A stretch of 33,681 nt of DNA. Source: an uncultured Duganella sp. (GTDB lineage Bacteria > Pseudomonadota > Gammaproteobacteria > Burkholderiales > Burkholderiaceae). A program made the position numbers and the translations under genes. Below, in pieces: positions 14,651 through 23,254 of this stretch. The notes beneath the pieces are model-generated. The model was not told the DNA's origin. It ran no database searches and saw only the letters and a program-made list of their open reading frames with translations. Every line of letters begins with the position of its first letter. Position 1 is the first letter of the stretch. The stretch is from NCBI GenBank assembly GCA_946482335.1, contig CAMLRG010000038.1, positions 1-33,681 of the forward strand, written 5' to 3'.

Positions 14651-15490
14651 TCAGGCGCGCTTGCGCTGGTGCGTTGAGGCGGTCTCCAGCTCATCCCCGA
14701 GCATCTGGCGGATCAAATCACGTGTTATTTCTGCCGCAAGCCGCGGCATCTCCATGGGGAACAGGTGGGAGCCGCGCATCATGCGGAAATGGCGCCCGAC
14801 CAGTTTGCGGGTGTGGTGCAGGCCGGCCTGGCGGTTCTCCATCGAATTGTCGCCGGCCACATAAGCTACCGGCACCGGGAATTTCCCCTTTACCAGCTTG
14901 CCGATGTGGTGCGGCAGGCTGCGGTAGATGGCGGTCTCGGTCTCGCGGCTGAAACGCAGCTGCACGCCCTCGGGATGTTCGGCCAGACCAGCTTCGAGGT
15001 AATCCAGCAGGACGCCGGGCGCCCAGGCGCCGAACACTTCCTTGCTGGCGAAGTGGCGCAATGCCTCCTTGTGGCTTGGCCAGACATTGCGGCGCTTGAC
15101 CGAGAAACGCGCCGGCGAATAACGGTCGGACAGGCGCGTCCCTTTGAACAGGCGCCAGACGTTGGCGCGCCAGCCCGCGACGACGGGAGAATCGAGCATC
15201 ACCACGCAGCGCACCAGTTCCGGACGCTGGGCGGCAGCCATCAGGCTGAGCATCCCGCCCAGGGAATGGCCGACCAGGATGACCGGCTCCTTGTCATAAC
15301 GGCTTTCAAGTTCGGCAATCAACTCCTCGACCAGCTTGGCCCAACCATCCTGCACGGGGTAATGCGGATTATGACCGTGCATGTCGAGCGCCTGGATGTC
15401 GAAATCCTTGCCCAGATACTCGAAGAATTGGCGATAGGTCCCCGCCGGATAGCTGTTCGCGTGGGCGAAATGAACTTTCGGTTTCGTCAT
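14651..15490 (-). CDS. Alpha/beta hydrolase
   Basis: A 279-residue cytoplasmic alpha/beta-fold hydrolase. The oxyanion region is HANSYPAGTYR near the N terminus. The nucleophile elbow is GHSLGG (serine nucleophile), followed by VVMLDSP. The catalytic His is probably in MRGSHLFPME near the C terminus, and the acid may be in VAGDNSMENR. The start is ATG 15490; an adjacent upstream TTG is less likely. Related proteins are esterases or lipases of unknown substrate. It sits between dcd and the comEC end, on the same strand as both, with a 63-base gap on the comEC side. Confidence 0.8.
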   Translation of the reverse strand: MTKPKVHFAHANSYPAGTYRQFFEYLGKDFDIQALDMHGHNPHYPVQDGWAKLVEELIAELESRYDKEPVILVGHSLGGMLSLMAAAQRPELVRCVVMLDSPVVAGWRANVWRLFKGTRLSDRYSPARFSVKRRNVWPSHKEALRHFASKEVFGAWAPGVLLDYLEAGLAEHPEGVQLRFSRETETAIYRSLPHHIGKLVKGKFPVPVAYVAGDNSMENRQAGLHHTRKLVGRHFRMMRGSHLFPMEMPRLAAEITRDLIRQMLGDELETASTHQRKRA

Positions 15491-15553
15491 CAACTTATTC
15501 TAAAAGCAAAAGCAACAAGTGTTTCGTACAAAGCCTCTAATTATCGCTCAGGA

Positions 15554-18139
15554 TCAGCGGCCATGCCAGTAGCGGGGGCGCTGGCGGCGATAGGCTTCGA
15601 GTTGCGGCGCGGCGTCCAGTTCGATCAGGATGGCGCCTGCCGTGTCGGTGCGCCAGATGCCGGCGCCCAGCGCGCGGTAGCGTTCCACGACGTCGGCTCG
15701 CGGGTGGTGGTAGCGGTTGCGGTAGCCAGCCTGGAAGATCGCATGACGCGGCTGTACCGCGGCCAGGAAGGCTGGCGTAGAAGAGGTGCCGCTGCCATGG
15801 TGTGGCGCGAGCAGGATATCGGCAGGCAGCGCCTGCGGCACCGTCGCAAGCAAGGCCGCTTCCTGCGCAGCTTCGATATCGGCCGGCAGCAGGACGCTGC
15901 CGCCTCTTGCTGTGATCCGCAGGGTGCAGCCGCGTGCATTCGGTTTGAAGGCGGCATTGCCGTAGCTCGCGGCCGTAGGGTGCAGCATCTCGAAACGTAC
16001 GCCGTCCCATTCCCATTGCTGGCCAGCCACACATTGCGCATGCTTCGGCGCCGCGGCGGCAATCGGATGGCCGGGCGGGAGCGACGAGAGCACCCAGCCG
16101 GTGCGGATATCGCGCAGGATGGCCAGCGCACCGCCGGAATGGTCGTTGTCGCTGTGGGTGACGATCATCGCATCCAGCGCATGGATGCCGCGCGCCCGCA
16201 GGTAGGGAAGGATGACGCGGTTGCCGCCATTGGCTTCCGGTGTGTAGCTTGGGCCGGTATCGTACAGCAGGCGGTGGCTGCTGGTTTCGAGCAGGATGGC
16301 CATGCCCTGGCCTACGTCGAAAGCGATTGCGCGCAAGACGCCGGGAGGCGGGCTTTCCGGTTGCGCGGCAAAGAGAGGCACCCAGCAGGCCATGCCGAGC
16401 CAGCGCAGCGGCCAGCCACGCGGTGCCAGCATCCATCCGGTGCCGGCCAGTGCCAAGGCAAACATCGGCCAGCTTGGCGCGGGGGCGGACCACACGGCCA
16501 GCGGCTGGGTTGATAACCATTCGAGCATGCCGATCAGGGCGGCCAGCAGCCAGTGCGCGCTATGCAGTACCGGCGTGGCCAGGGACGCCGGCAGGATGCT
16601 GCCGAGTAGCGCCAATGGCGTCACCAGAAGGCTGACCACCGGGATCGCGATCGCGTTCGCAAACGGGCTGACGAGGGAAATTTGCGAGAACAGCAGCATC
16701 GTCAGCGGGACCAGGCCGACCGTCACGGCCCACTGCGTCGCCGCTGCCACTCGCACGCTTTCCAGGAAGCCCGGCACCCAAGCGCGCGGCGCCGCCAGCC
16801 AGCGTGCCGCCCGCCCAACGCTGTGGTCCGCTTCGTCCTCCGCGCCACCCGCCGGGCCATCCGCCGCCGACCTGGCCGGCCCTGCCGCGTCTCCCGGTGT
16901 GCGCAGCGTTGGCCGGCGCGATGCCATCCTGCCTACCGTAGCGTACAGGATGGCGGCCACGGCGCCGAACGAGAGCCAGAAGCCCGGCCACATGACGGCC
17001 CAGGGATCGAGCAGCACGACCACGCCCGCAGCCAGCGCCAGCACGTGAGAGGCTGACGACATCCGGTCCAGCCATACCGCCAGCGCGACCACGGCCAGCA
17101 TGTACAGTGTCCGCTGCGCCGGCACCCCGAAGCCGGCCAGGGCAACGTAGGCCCAGGCAACGCCAAGACCGGCCAGCACCGCGAGCCGGGCGGAGGGGAG
17201 CAGCAAGGGCAACTGCCATTCAGGCACGAAGAAGGACTTGCGCCACAGCCAGCCCGCCACCCAGGCCGCCAACCCGGCGATCATGGTGATGTGCAGGCCG
17301 GAAATCGATACCAGGTGGGCGATGCCGGTGCGGTTGAACACCTGCCACTCCTGCTGTGAAATACTGCGCTGGTCGCCCATGGCCAGCGCAGCGATCACGC
17401 CACCGTATCGGGCGCCCGGCAGCGCGGCCGCGATATGGGCGCGGATACCGTAGCGGGCGCGCTCCACCAGATTGTGTACCGAGGGTACGAATTCGGACAG
17501 CCGTTCGTTGCGTCCCTCGGCACGCACGTAGCCCGTGGCCCGGATACCCTGTTCCAGCAGCCACAGTTCGTAATCGAAGCCATAAGGGTTGGCGTTGCCA
17601 TGCGGCCGCTGCAGGCGGACCTTGAGCCGCCAGCGCTCGCCGGGCAGCAATTCCGGGAGGACCGCGGCATTCGCCGCGCCGGGTGTGGCGCCGTAGGCCG
17701 CGCGGGCGTGCTTACCGGCGTACCACGACAGCACGACGCGCGGCGGAACGGAAGCCGGCGACTCGACGGCAAAGTTGAAACGCGTGCTGCCGGCCTGGCG
17801 GTTGGGCAAGCCGTCGACCACCCCAATGATCTCGACATCGCGCCCTTCGTCATCCTTCGCCAGTTCATGCGACAGTGCGCCTTGCGCCACGAAGGCTGCC
17901 CATGCGAAGCCGGCCAGGGCGCCAGCAACCGCCGCCAGCAACGCCCGCAGCAGCGGTTTGCCAACGGTCACCAGCTGGCTCGCCGGCCCGCGCCGGACAG
18001 GCGGTGCGACCAGCGTGACGAGCGCCGACGCGGCCAAAGCCGCCAACAGGCAGGCGGCCTGCGCCCCCATGCCGGGCAAGGCCGGCTGCGCATGGAGCCA
18101 TGCGGTGCCGCCGATCAGGCCGAGGATTGCGCAGCGCAT
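15554..18139 (-). CDS. comEC: DNA internalization/competence protein ComEC/Rec2
   Basis: An 861-residue polytopic inner-membrane protein. Order: N-terminal membrane helices; a soluble DUF4131/OB-like part (about 95-200) with VEIIGVVDGLPNR; the Competence domain with VISISGLHI-like HLVSISGLHITMIAGL and many helices; then a C-terminal metallo-beta-lactamase domain with FDVGQGMAILLE, LLYDTGPSY, THSDNDHSGGAL and LLAPHHGSG. It forms the channel through which single-stranded DNA enters the cytoplasm in natural transformation, and the metallo domain may degrade the complementary strand. ATG 18139 follows GGGGAGGGGAG, 25 bases after the tatD stop, so it is in the lol-tatD operon. Length and motifs look complete. 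Confidence 0.93.
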   Translation of the reverse strand: MRCAILGLIGGTAWLHAQPALPGMGAQAACLLAALAASALVTLVAPPVRRGPASQLVTVGKPLLRALLAAVAGALAGFAWAAFVAQGALSHELAKDDEGRDVEIIGVVDGLPNRQAGSTRFNFAVESPASVPPRVVLSWYAGKHARAAYGATPGAANAAVLPELLPGERWRLKVRLQRPHGNANPYGFDYELWLLEQGIRATGYVRAEGRNERLSEFVPSVHNLVERARYGIRAHIAAALPGARYGGVIAALAMGDQRSISQQEWQVFNRTGIAHLVSISGLHITMIAGLAAWVAGWLWRKSFFVPEWQLPLLLPSARLAVLAGLGVAWAYVALAGFGVPAQRTLYMLAVVALAVWLDRMSSASHVLALAAGVVVLLDPWAVMWPGFWLSFGAVAAILYATVGRMASRRPTLRTPGDAAGPARSAADGPAGGAEDEADHSVGRAARWLAAPRAWVPGFLESVRVAAATQWAVTVGLVPLTMLLFSQISLVSPFANAIAIPVVSLLVTPLALLGSILPASLATPVLHSAHWLLAALIGMLEWLSTQPLAVWSAPAPSWPMFALALAGTGWMLAPRGWPLRWLGMACWVPLFAAQPESPPPGVLRAIAFDVGQGMAILLETSSHRLLYDTGPSYTPEANGGNRVILPYLRARGIHALDAMIVTHSDNDHSGGALAILRDIRTGWVLSSLPPGHPIAAAAPKHAQCVAGQQWEWDGVRFEMLHPTAASYGNAAFKPNARGCTLRITARGGSVLLPADIEAAQEAALLATVPQALPADILLAPHHGSGTSSTPAFLAAVQPRHAIFQAGYRNRYHHPRADVVERYRALGAGIWRTDTAGAILIELDAAPQLEAYRRQRPRYWHGR

Positions 18140-18164
18140 CTCCCCTCCCCGGCCCGCTTGCCGG

Positions 18165-18968
18165 TCAGCCGGCCATCAAGGCCCGCAAGCGCGGCATCAC
18201 GTCCATGGCATTCTTGCTGGTCGCTTTCGCAACGCAGCCAGGGGCGTCGCCGCGCAAACCAGCCAGCGCCGCACCAATCCCCGCAACTTCGGCGGGCGTG
18301 TTGACGCCAGGATGGATCCAGGACGGCGCGATATCCGGTGCATCCGTCTCGACCACAATGGAGGAAAGCGGCAGCTCCGCGGCCAGCCGCCGTATCTGCA
18401 GCGCGCGGGTAAAGGTCAGGTTGCCGCCGAAGCCCAGCTTGAAGCCGGCGTCGATATAGGCTTGCGCCTGCTGGAAGCTGCCATTGAAAGCGTGGGCGAT
18501 ACCGCCCGCAGGGCCAATCTGCCGCACGTGTTTCAGCACCTGGTCTTGCGACTTGCGTACATGGCACAGTACCGGCAAGCCGAAATCGCGCGCGATCTTG
18601 AGCTGCTCGCGCAGGAAGAACACTTGCTTGTCCCGCATATCCGGCTCGCACAGCATGGGAATGAAGAAATCCAGTCCGATTTCGCCGATCGCCACGAAGT
18701 GCGGGTCCGTCATGGCCGCCTCGACCGCCTGTCGCATCGCATCCAGGTCCGCCTCCACCGCGTTCGGCACATAGATCGGATGGATGCCCAGCGCATAGCA
18801 GGCATTCGGCGCCCGGCCCGCCAGTTCGCGCACCACATCGAAATTCCCGCGGTCTACCGCCGGGATCACTACCATGCCCACGCCGCGCTCTTGTGCCTGC
18901 GCCGCCAGCGCCAGCGAGCGGTCGCCGAATTCATGTGCGTCGAGGTGGCAATGGGTATCGATCCACAT
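18165..18968 (-). CDS. tatD: TatD-family metal-dependent deoxyribonuclease
   Basis: A 267-residue TIM-barrel nuclease. Metal ligands are visible in WIDTHCHLD (H-x-H), AIGEIGLDF (Glu), VLCHVRKS (His), AHAFNGS (His) and VETDAPD (Asp). TatD proteins are 3'-5' DNases used in DNA repair or fragmentation. The gene lies 10 bases after lolD and 25 before comEC in one minus-strand operon. The pairing of a nuclease with the DNA uptake channel is notable but may only reflect operon packing. Confidence 0.93.
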   Translation of the reverse strand: MWIDTHCHLDAHEFGDRSLALAAQAQERGVGMVVIPAVDRGNFDVVRELAGRAPNACYALGIHPIYVPNAVEADLDAMRQAVEAAMTDPHFVAIGEIGLDFFIPMLCEPDMRDKQVFFLREQLKIARDFGLPVLCHVRKSQDQVLKHVRQIGPAGGIAHAFNGSFQQAQAYIDAGFKLGFGGNLTFTRALQIRRLAAELPLSSIVVETDAPDIAPSWIHPGVNTPAEVAGIGAALAGLRGDAPGCVAKATSKNAMDVMPRLRALMAG

Positions 18969-18978
18969 GGCTGGGCCT

Positions 18979-19656
18979 TCAGGCAGGGTTCAACCCCTCG
19001 TCGGTCAGGCGCAGCATGCGGTCGCAGCGCTGCGCCAGGTCGGGATCATGGGTCACGATCACAAATGCCGTGCCGAGGGTGCGCGACAATTCCAGCATCA
19101 GGTCGAACACTTGTTCCGCCGTCGTGTGGTCCAGGTTGCCGGTCGGCTCGTCGGCCAGCACGCAGGAAGGCTGGGTCACCAGGGCCCGCGCCAGCGCCAC
19201 GCGCTGGCGTTCGCCGCCGGACAGTTCGCCCGGCACGTGGGTCACGCGCTTGGCCAGGCCCACGCGGGCAAGCATTTCCTGCGCCGCGCGCTCGGCCTCG
19301 GCACGCTTGACACGGCGGATCAGCAGCGGCATGGCCACGTTGTCCAGTGCGGAAAACTCCGGCAGCAGGTGGTGGAACTGGTAGACGAAGCCCAGTTCGC
19401 GGTTGCGCAGGTCGCCCCGGCCAGCCTCGTTCAGGGAAGCGAAATCGCTGCCTTTCAGGACCACGTTGCCGGTGCTTGGCGTATCCAGCCCACCCAGCAA
19501 GTGCAGCAAGGTCGATTTGCCGGAACCCGAGGCCCCCACAATCGCCACGCGCTCGCCGCGCCGTACGGACAGGTCGATCTTCTCCAGCACCTTCACAGCA
19601 TAGCTGCCCTGGGTGAAGGTTTTGCCGAGGTTGCGGCAGCTCAGCACATCATTCAT
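18979..19656 (-). CDS. lolD: Lipoprotein-releasing ABC transporter ATP-binding protein LolD
   Basis: A 225-residue ATPase with Walker A GASGSGKS, the LolD/MacB-type sequence [17 protein letters not shown], signature [10 protein letters not shown], Walker [12 protein letters not shown] and switch His in IVTHD. It powers extraction of outer-membrane lipoproteins from the inner membrane to LolA. Its ATG overlaps the stop of the adjacent LolC/E gene (ATGAATGA, 8 bp), so the subunits are translated together. Confidence 0.96.
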   Translation of the reverse strand: MNDVLSCRNLGKTFTQGSYAVKVLEKIDLSVRRGERVAIVGASGSGKSTLLHLLGGLDTPSTGNVVLKGSDFASLNEAGRGDLRNRELGFVYQFHHLLPEFSALDNVAMPLLIRRVKRAEAERAAQEMLARVGLAKRVTHVPGELSGGERQRVALARALVTQPSCVLADEPTGNLDHTTAEQVFDLMLELSRTLGTAFVIVTHDPDLAQRCDRMLRLTDEGLNPA

Positions 19657-20911
19657 AGCGCAGCGCCTCCGCAGGTTTGACGTTGGCGGCCCAGCGGCTC
19701 GGATACAGGGTCGCCGCGAACGCCAGCAGCACGGCCACGACGCCGATCACGCCCACATCGGACCAATGCATGTCCGATGGAACGGTGCTGATTGTGTAGA
19801 TATCCTTCGACAAGAACTGCACTCCCAAGAGGTTTTCAATAAATGGAACGATGACATCGATATTCAGTGCCACCAGCACGCCGCCAGCCATCCCGAGCGC
19901 TGCGCCGAGCAGGCCGACCAGCGCCCCCTGGATCACGAAGATCTTCTGGATCGAACGCGGCGAAGCGCCGATGGTGCGCAGGATGGCGATATCCGCCTGT
20001 TTGTCCGTCACCGTCATGACCAGCGTCGACACCAGGTTGAAAGCGGCTACCGCCACGATCAGCGCGAGGATGACGAACATCATGCGTTTCTCAGTTTGCA
20101 CCGCCGCGAACCAGTTTGCATTGAGTTTTGACCAATCCCGTACAGTCAATCCTTGCGGCACCAACTTTTGCAGCTCGCCAGCCACTTCCGGCGCGCGGTG
20201 CATATCGGCCAGGCGCAAGCGCATGCCGGCCGGCCCGTCCAGGCGCAACAGCCTTTGGGCGTCTTCGATATGGATGAATGCCATGCCGCCGTCGAATTCC
20301 TGGTGGCCGGCCACGAACACCCCCGCCACCGTGAAACTGCGCATGCGCGGCACGATACCCGCCGGCGTCACCGTCCCCTGCGGCAGCACCATGGTGACCT
20401 TGTCGCCCAGCTTCACCTGCAGGGCACGCGCCAGGTCGATCCCCAGCACGATCCTGAATTCCCCCGGTTGCAAGGCATTGAAGCTGCCGTAGCGCGTGGT
20501 GCGCGCCAGGTCGGATACGTTCGGCTCCTGCTCCGGCAGGACGCCACGCACCACGGCCGGGCGCAGGGCCTCGCCGCCGTGCGACAGCATGGCCTGGGCC
20601 TGCACGAAGGGTGCGGCGCCTTTTACGTCGGGATGGGTTTGCAGGCGCCTGGCCAAGCCTTCCCAGTCCGGCAAGCTTGTGCCGCGCTCGAATACCTCGA
20701 CGTGCGCCAGTACGGACAGCATGCGCCCCGTCACGTCCTTGCGGAAGCCATTCATCACCGACAGGATGATGATCATGGCCGCCACGCCCAACGCGATGCC
20801 GCTGACGGAGATCAGGGAAATGAAGGAAATGAAGCTGTTGCGGCTATTGCGCTTGCCGGCACGGGTGTAGCGCAAGCCCACCAGCCATTCGAAAGGCAGG
20901 TTCTTACTCAT
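19649..20911 (-). CDS. lolE: Lipoprotein-releasing system permease LolC/LolE (second copy)
   Basis: A 420-residue FtsX/MacB-type permease. TM1 is near residues 28-55 ([22 protein letters not shown]). A large periplasmic domain follows, then TM helices around [22 protein letters not shown] and [15 protein letters not shown], and the conserved end [10 protein letters not shown]. The block [17 protein letters not shown] is the coupling-helix region contacting LolD. It is clearly paralogous to the upstream copy, with identical N-terminal block [13 protein letters not shown]. Assignment as LolE rather than LolC is arbitrary from sequence alone. Start overlaps the upstream stop by 8 bp. Confidence 0.9.
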   Translation of the reverse strand: MSKNLPFEWLVGLRYTRAGKRNSRNSFISFISLISVSGIALGVAAMIIILSVMNGFRKDVTGRMLSVLAHVEVFERGTSLPDWEGLARRLQTHPDVKGAAPFVQAQAMLSHGGEALRPAVVRGVLPEQEPNVSDLARTTRYGSFNALQPGEFRIVLGIDLARALQVKLGDKVTMVLPQGTVTPAGIVPRMRSFTVAGVFVAGHQEFDGGMAFIHIEDAQRLLRLDGPAGMRLRLADMHRAPEVAGELQKLVPQGLTVRDWSKLNANWFAAVQTEKRMMFVILALIVAVAAFNLVSTLVMTVTDKQADIAILRTIGASPRSIQKIFVIQGALVGLLGAALGMAGGVLVALNIDVIVPFIENLLGVQFLSKDIYTISTVPSDMHWSDVGVIGVVAVLLAFAATLYPSRWAANVKPAEALRYE

Positions 20912-22154
20912 AACGCAGGGCCTCCGCAGGTTTCACGCGGGCGGCCCACCAGCTTGGGTACAGCGTGGACACCAACGCCAGCAGCATCGACGTGACGCCA
21001 ATGGCGGCAACGTCTCCCCACCGCAGCTCCGACGGCACCGCGCTGATGAAATAGATGTCCTTGGACAGGAAATGCATGCCGAACAGGCTTTCGATGGCCG
21101 GCACGATCACGTCCACATTCAATGCCAGCAGCACGCCGCCGGCGACGCCGATGGCGGTGCCGAACACGCCCACCAGTGCGCCCTGCACCACAAATATCTT
21201 CATGATCGACAGCGGTGAGGCGCCAAGCGTGCGCAGGATGGCGATATCGGCCTGTTTGTCGGTCACCGTCATCACCAGCGTGGCGACCAGGTTGAAGGCC
21301 GCCACCGCGATGATCAGGGTCAGGATGATGAACATCATGTTCTTTTGCGACTTCACGGCGGCAAACCAGGCGGAATTCAGCTTGGTCCAGTCCCGGACCA
21401 CCAGTTGGCCGGGCAAGGTGGCGCGCAATTCATCCGCTACGGCGGGCGCTTTCTGCATGTCCTGCAGGCGCAGGCGCAGGCCGAACGGGCCGGCGGCGTT
21501 GATCAGCTGCTGGCCGTCCTCCAGGTGCACCAGCGCCAGGCCGGAATCGAATTCGTTGTGGCCGGCTTCGAAGGTGCCGGCAACCGTGAAGGAACGCATG
21601 GCAGGCGCCAGGTTCGACACCGAATTACCTTGCGAGATCGCCAGCGCCACGCGGTCGCCGAGCTTCGCCTCCAGTTCCCGCGCCAGTTCGGCGCCCAGGA
21701 TGATGTTGTAGGCGCCAGGCTGCAGCACATCCAGGCTGCCTTGCTTCATCTGCTTGGCGATGTCGGACACCTTGGGTTCCTCGCCGGGCAGGATGCCGCG
21801 CACGATCGCAGGCCGCAGCAGGTCGCCGCCGTGCACCAGCATGCCCTGCAGTTCGACGAAAGGCGCCGCGCCCTTCACCTGGGGGTTGCGGGCGGCCGCA
21901 GATGCGGTCACGTGCCAGTCGCCCAGACCCATGCCGCTCACTTCATAGATTTCCACATGCCCCAGCACGGAGACCATGCGTTCAGTCACCACTTTCTGGA
22001 AGCCGTTATACACCGACAGCACGACGATCAGGGCGGTGACGCCAAGCCCGATGCCTGCCATCGAAATCGCCGAAATAAAGGAGATGAAGCTATTGCGCCC
22101 ATTGCGCCTGCCGGCGCGTGTGTAGCGCAGGCCAACCAGCCATTCAAACGGCAT
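20904..22154 (-). CDS. lolC: Lipoprotein-releasing system permease LolC/LolE (first copy)
   Basis: A 416-residue permease of the same architecture as its neighbour: TM1 in [19 protein letters not shown], periplasmic domain to about residue 260, TM region [52 protein letters not shown], and [10 protein letters not shown] at the end. By eye the two copies are roughly 60% identical. It is the first gene of the lol-tatD-comEC operon. No Shine-Dalgarno site precedes ATG 22154; the leader is A/T-rich (AAATAAAA). Which copy corresponds to E. coli LolC (LolA hook) cannot be told by inspection. Confidence 0.9.
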   Translation of the reverse strand: MPFEWLVGLRYTRAGRRNGRNSFISFISAISMAGIGLGVTALIVVLSVYNGFQKVVTERMVSVLGHVEIYEVSGMGLGDWHVTASAAARNPQVKGAAPFVELQGMLVHGGDLLRPAIVRGILPGEEPKVSDIAKQMKQGSLDVLQPGAYNIILGAELARELEAKLGDRVALAISQGNSVSNLAPAMRSFTVAGTFEAGHNEFDSGLALVHLEDGQQLINAAGPFGLRLRLQDMQKAPAVADELRATLPGQLVVRDWTKLNSAWFAAVKSQKNMMFIILTLIIAVAAFNLVATLVMTVTDKQADIAILRTLGASPLSIMKIFVVQGALVGVFGTAIGVAGGVLLALNVDVIVPAIESLFGMHFLSKDIYFISAVPSELRWGDVAAIGVTSMLLALVSTLYPSWWAARVKPAEALRYE

Positions 22155-22185
22155 TTTTATTTAATTGACACAGTAAAGCCCGCAG

Positions 22186-22214
22186 TTTGCCATATAAAGA
22201 GATTCCACTACAAT
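22186..22214 (+). promoter_or_regulatory. Candidate promoter of the recJ operon
   Basis: TTTGCC (22186-22191), a 17-base spacer and TACAAT (22209-22214) resemble a sigma-70 promoter. Its start would fall at about 22220, the ATG itself. An upstream TTGACA (22165-22170) has only a TATAAA 22 bases away, which is too far for a good pair. Confidence 0.35.
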
Positions 22215-22219
22215 GCCGC

Positions 22220-23254
22220 ATGGCTTCCACAACCGTCGTCCTTCCCTTCGCTTTGCCGCCAGCCGACCTGGCGCCGGAACTCTCCCGCAACCTGCAGGCC
22301 CCCTCCCTGGCGGCATTACTGTCGCGCAATAACTTGTTGAAAAAGCACGTCCTGGACCAGGATTGGCGCGTGCTGCCGCACGAAACCTGGCTGGCGCGGA
22401 CCTTCGGCGCCGCCGGCACCGGCGCCCCGCTCGCGACGGCGGTCATGCGCGGTTTCGGCCTGCAGCCTGGCGCCGGGCACTGGTTTATCGTGCACCCGGC
22501 GCATATCCAGCTGGCGCGCAACCATCTCGTGCTGGCCGATGCGCGCCGCCTGCGGCTGGACGAAGCCGACGCGCGCACCCTGTTCGAGCTGGCCAAACCG
22601 TATTTCGACGAACTGGTGTGGGGCGATGCGGAAACCTGGTTCATGCGGGCAGACGCCTGGCAAGGCCTGGATACGGCTTCGCCCGACGCGGCCATGGGCA
22701 GCAACCTGGCGGACTGGATGCCGCTTGGGCCGACCGCGCTCGCGTTCAAGAAGCTGCAAAACGAGATCCAGATGCTGTGGCATGAGCACCCCATCAACCT
22801 GGCACGCCAGCAGCGCGGCCTGGCGCCGGTGAATTCCTTCTGGATGTGGGGTGGCGCCGGGCTGGGCGACGCCGTCCCTGGCGAGGCCGCGTCCGGTGCA
22901 CCGCACCTGGCGGTGGCGGACGTCGCAGCCGCCGCACCTGGCAGCGCCGTACCTTCCTGGCTGGCGGCCCTGGCCACGCCTGGCGCCAAGGTGGCACCAG
23001 GGGACGCCGGGACCATCGTCCTGCCGCACCTGATCCCGATGGGCGCCGCCAACGACTGGGGCGCATGGCTGGGCGCCATGCAGCAGCTCGAACAAACCTG
23101 GTTCGCCCCCTTGCTTGCCGCCCTGCGCGACGGGCGCATCGCAGAACTGACCCTGATCCTGGCCGACCGTGATGGCTGGACCGAAATCCGCACCGCCAAG
23201 CCGGCACTGCGCAAATTCTGGCGCGCACAAAACCTGAAGAACCTGACGCAATGA
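22220..23254 (+). CDS. Conserved recJ-linked protein (phosphoglycerate mutase-like in some annotations)
   Basis: A 344-residue cytoplasmic protein from ATG 22220. It is of a type seen upstream of recJ in Betaproteobacteria and sometimes labelled phosphoglycerate mutase; I regard that function as unproven. Visible features: HWFIVHPAHIQLARNHLVL, LADARRLRLDEADAR, WGDAETWFMRADAW, WHEHPINLARQQRG and NSFWMWGGAG. The middle Ala/Pro-rich stretch (about 215-265) is likely a flexible insert. No Shine-Dalgarno site is seen, and a TTTGCC-N17-TACAAT promoter would start transcription almost at the ATG, so the message may be leaderless. Its TGA overlaps the recJ ATG (ATGA, 23251-23254). Confidence 0.7.
   Translation: MASTTVVLPFALPPADLAPELSRNLQAPSLAALLSRNNLLKKHVLDQDWRVLPHETWLARTFGAAGTGAPLATAVMRGFGLQPGAGHWFIVHPAHIQLARNHLVLADARRLRLDEADARTLFELAKPYFDELVWGDAETWFMRADAWQGLDTASPDAAMGSNLADWMPLGPTALAFKKLQNEIQMLWHEHPINLARQQRGLAPVNSFWMWGGAGLGDAVPGEAASGAPHLAVADVAAAAPGSAVPSWLAALATPGAKVAPGDAGTIVLPHLIPMGAANDWGAWLGAMQQLEQTWFAPLLAALRDGRIAELTLILADRDGWTEIRTAKPALRKFWRAQNLKNLTQ

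Noticed and set aside
14765..16513. A 582-codon open frame on the + strand
   Set aside because: It is antisense to the alpha/beta hydrolase and comEC, both of which have clear family motifs. Composition is that of a complement-strand shadow.
22165..22198. TTGACA with TATAAA as the recJ-operon promoter
   Set aside because: The spacer is 22 bases, outside the usual 16-18.
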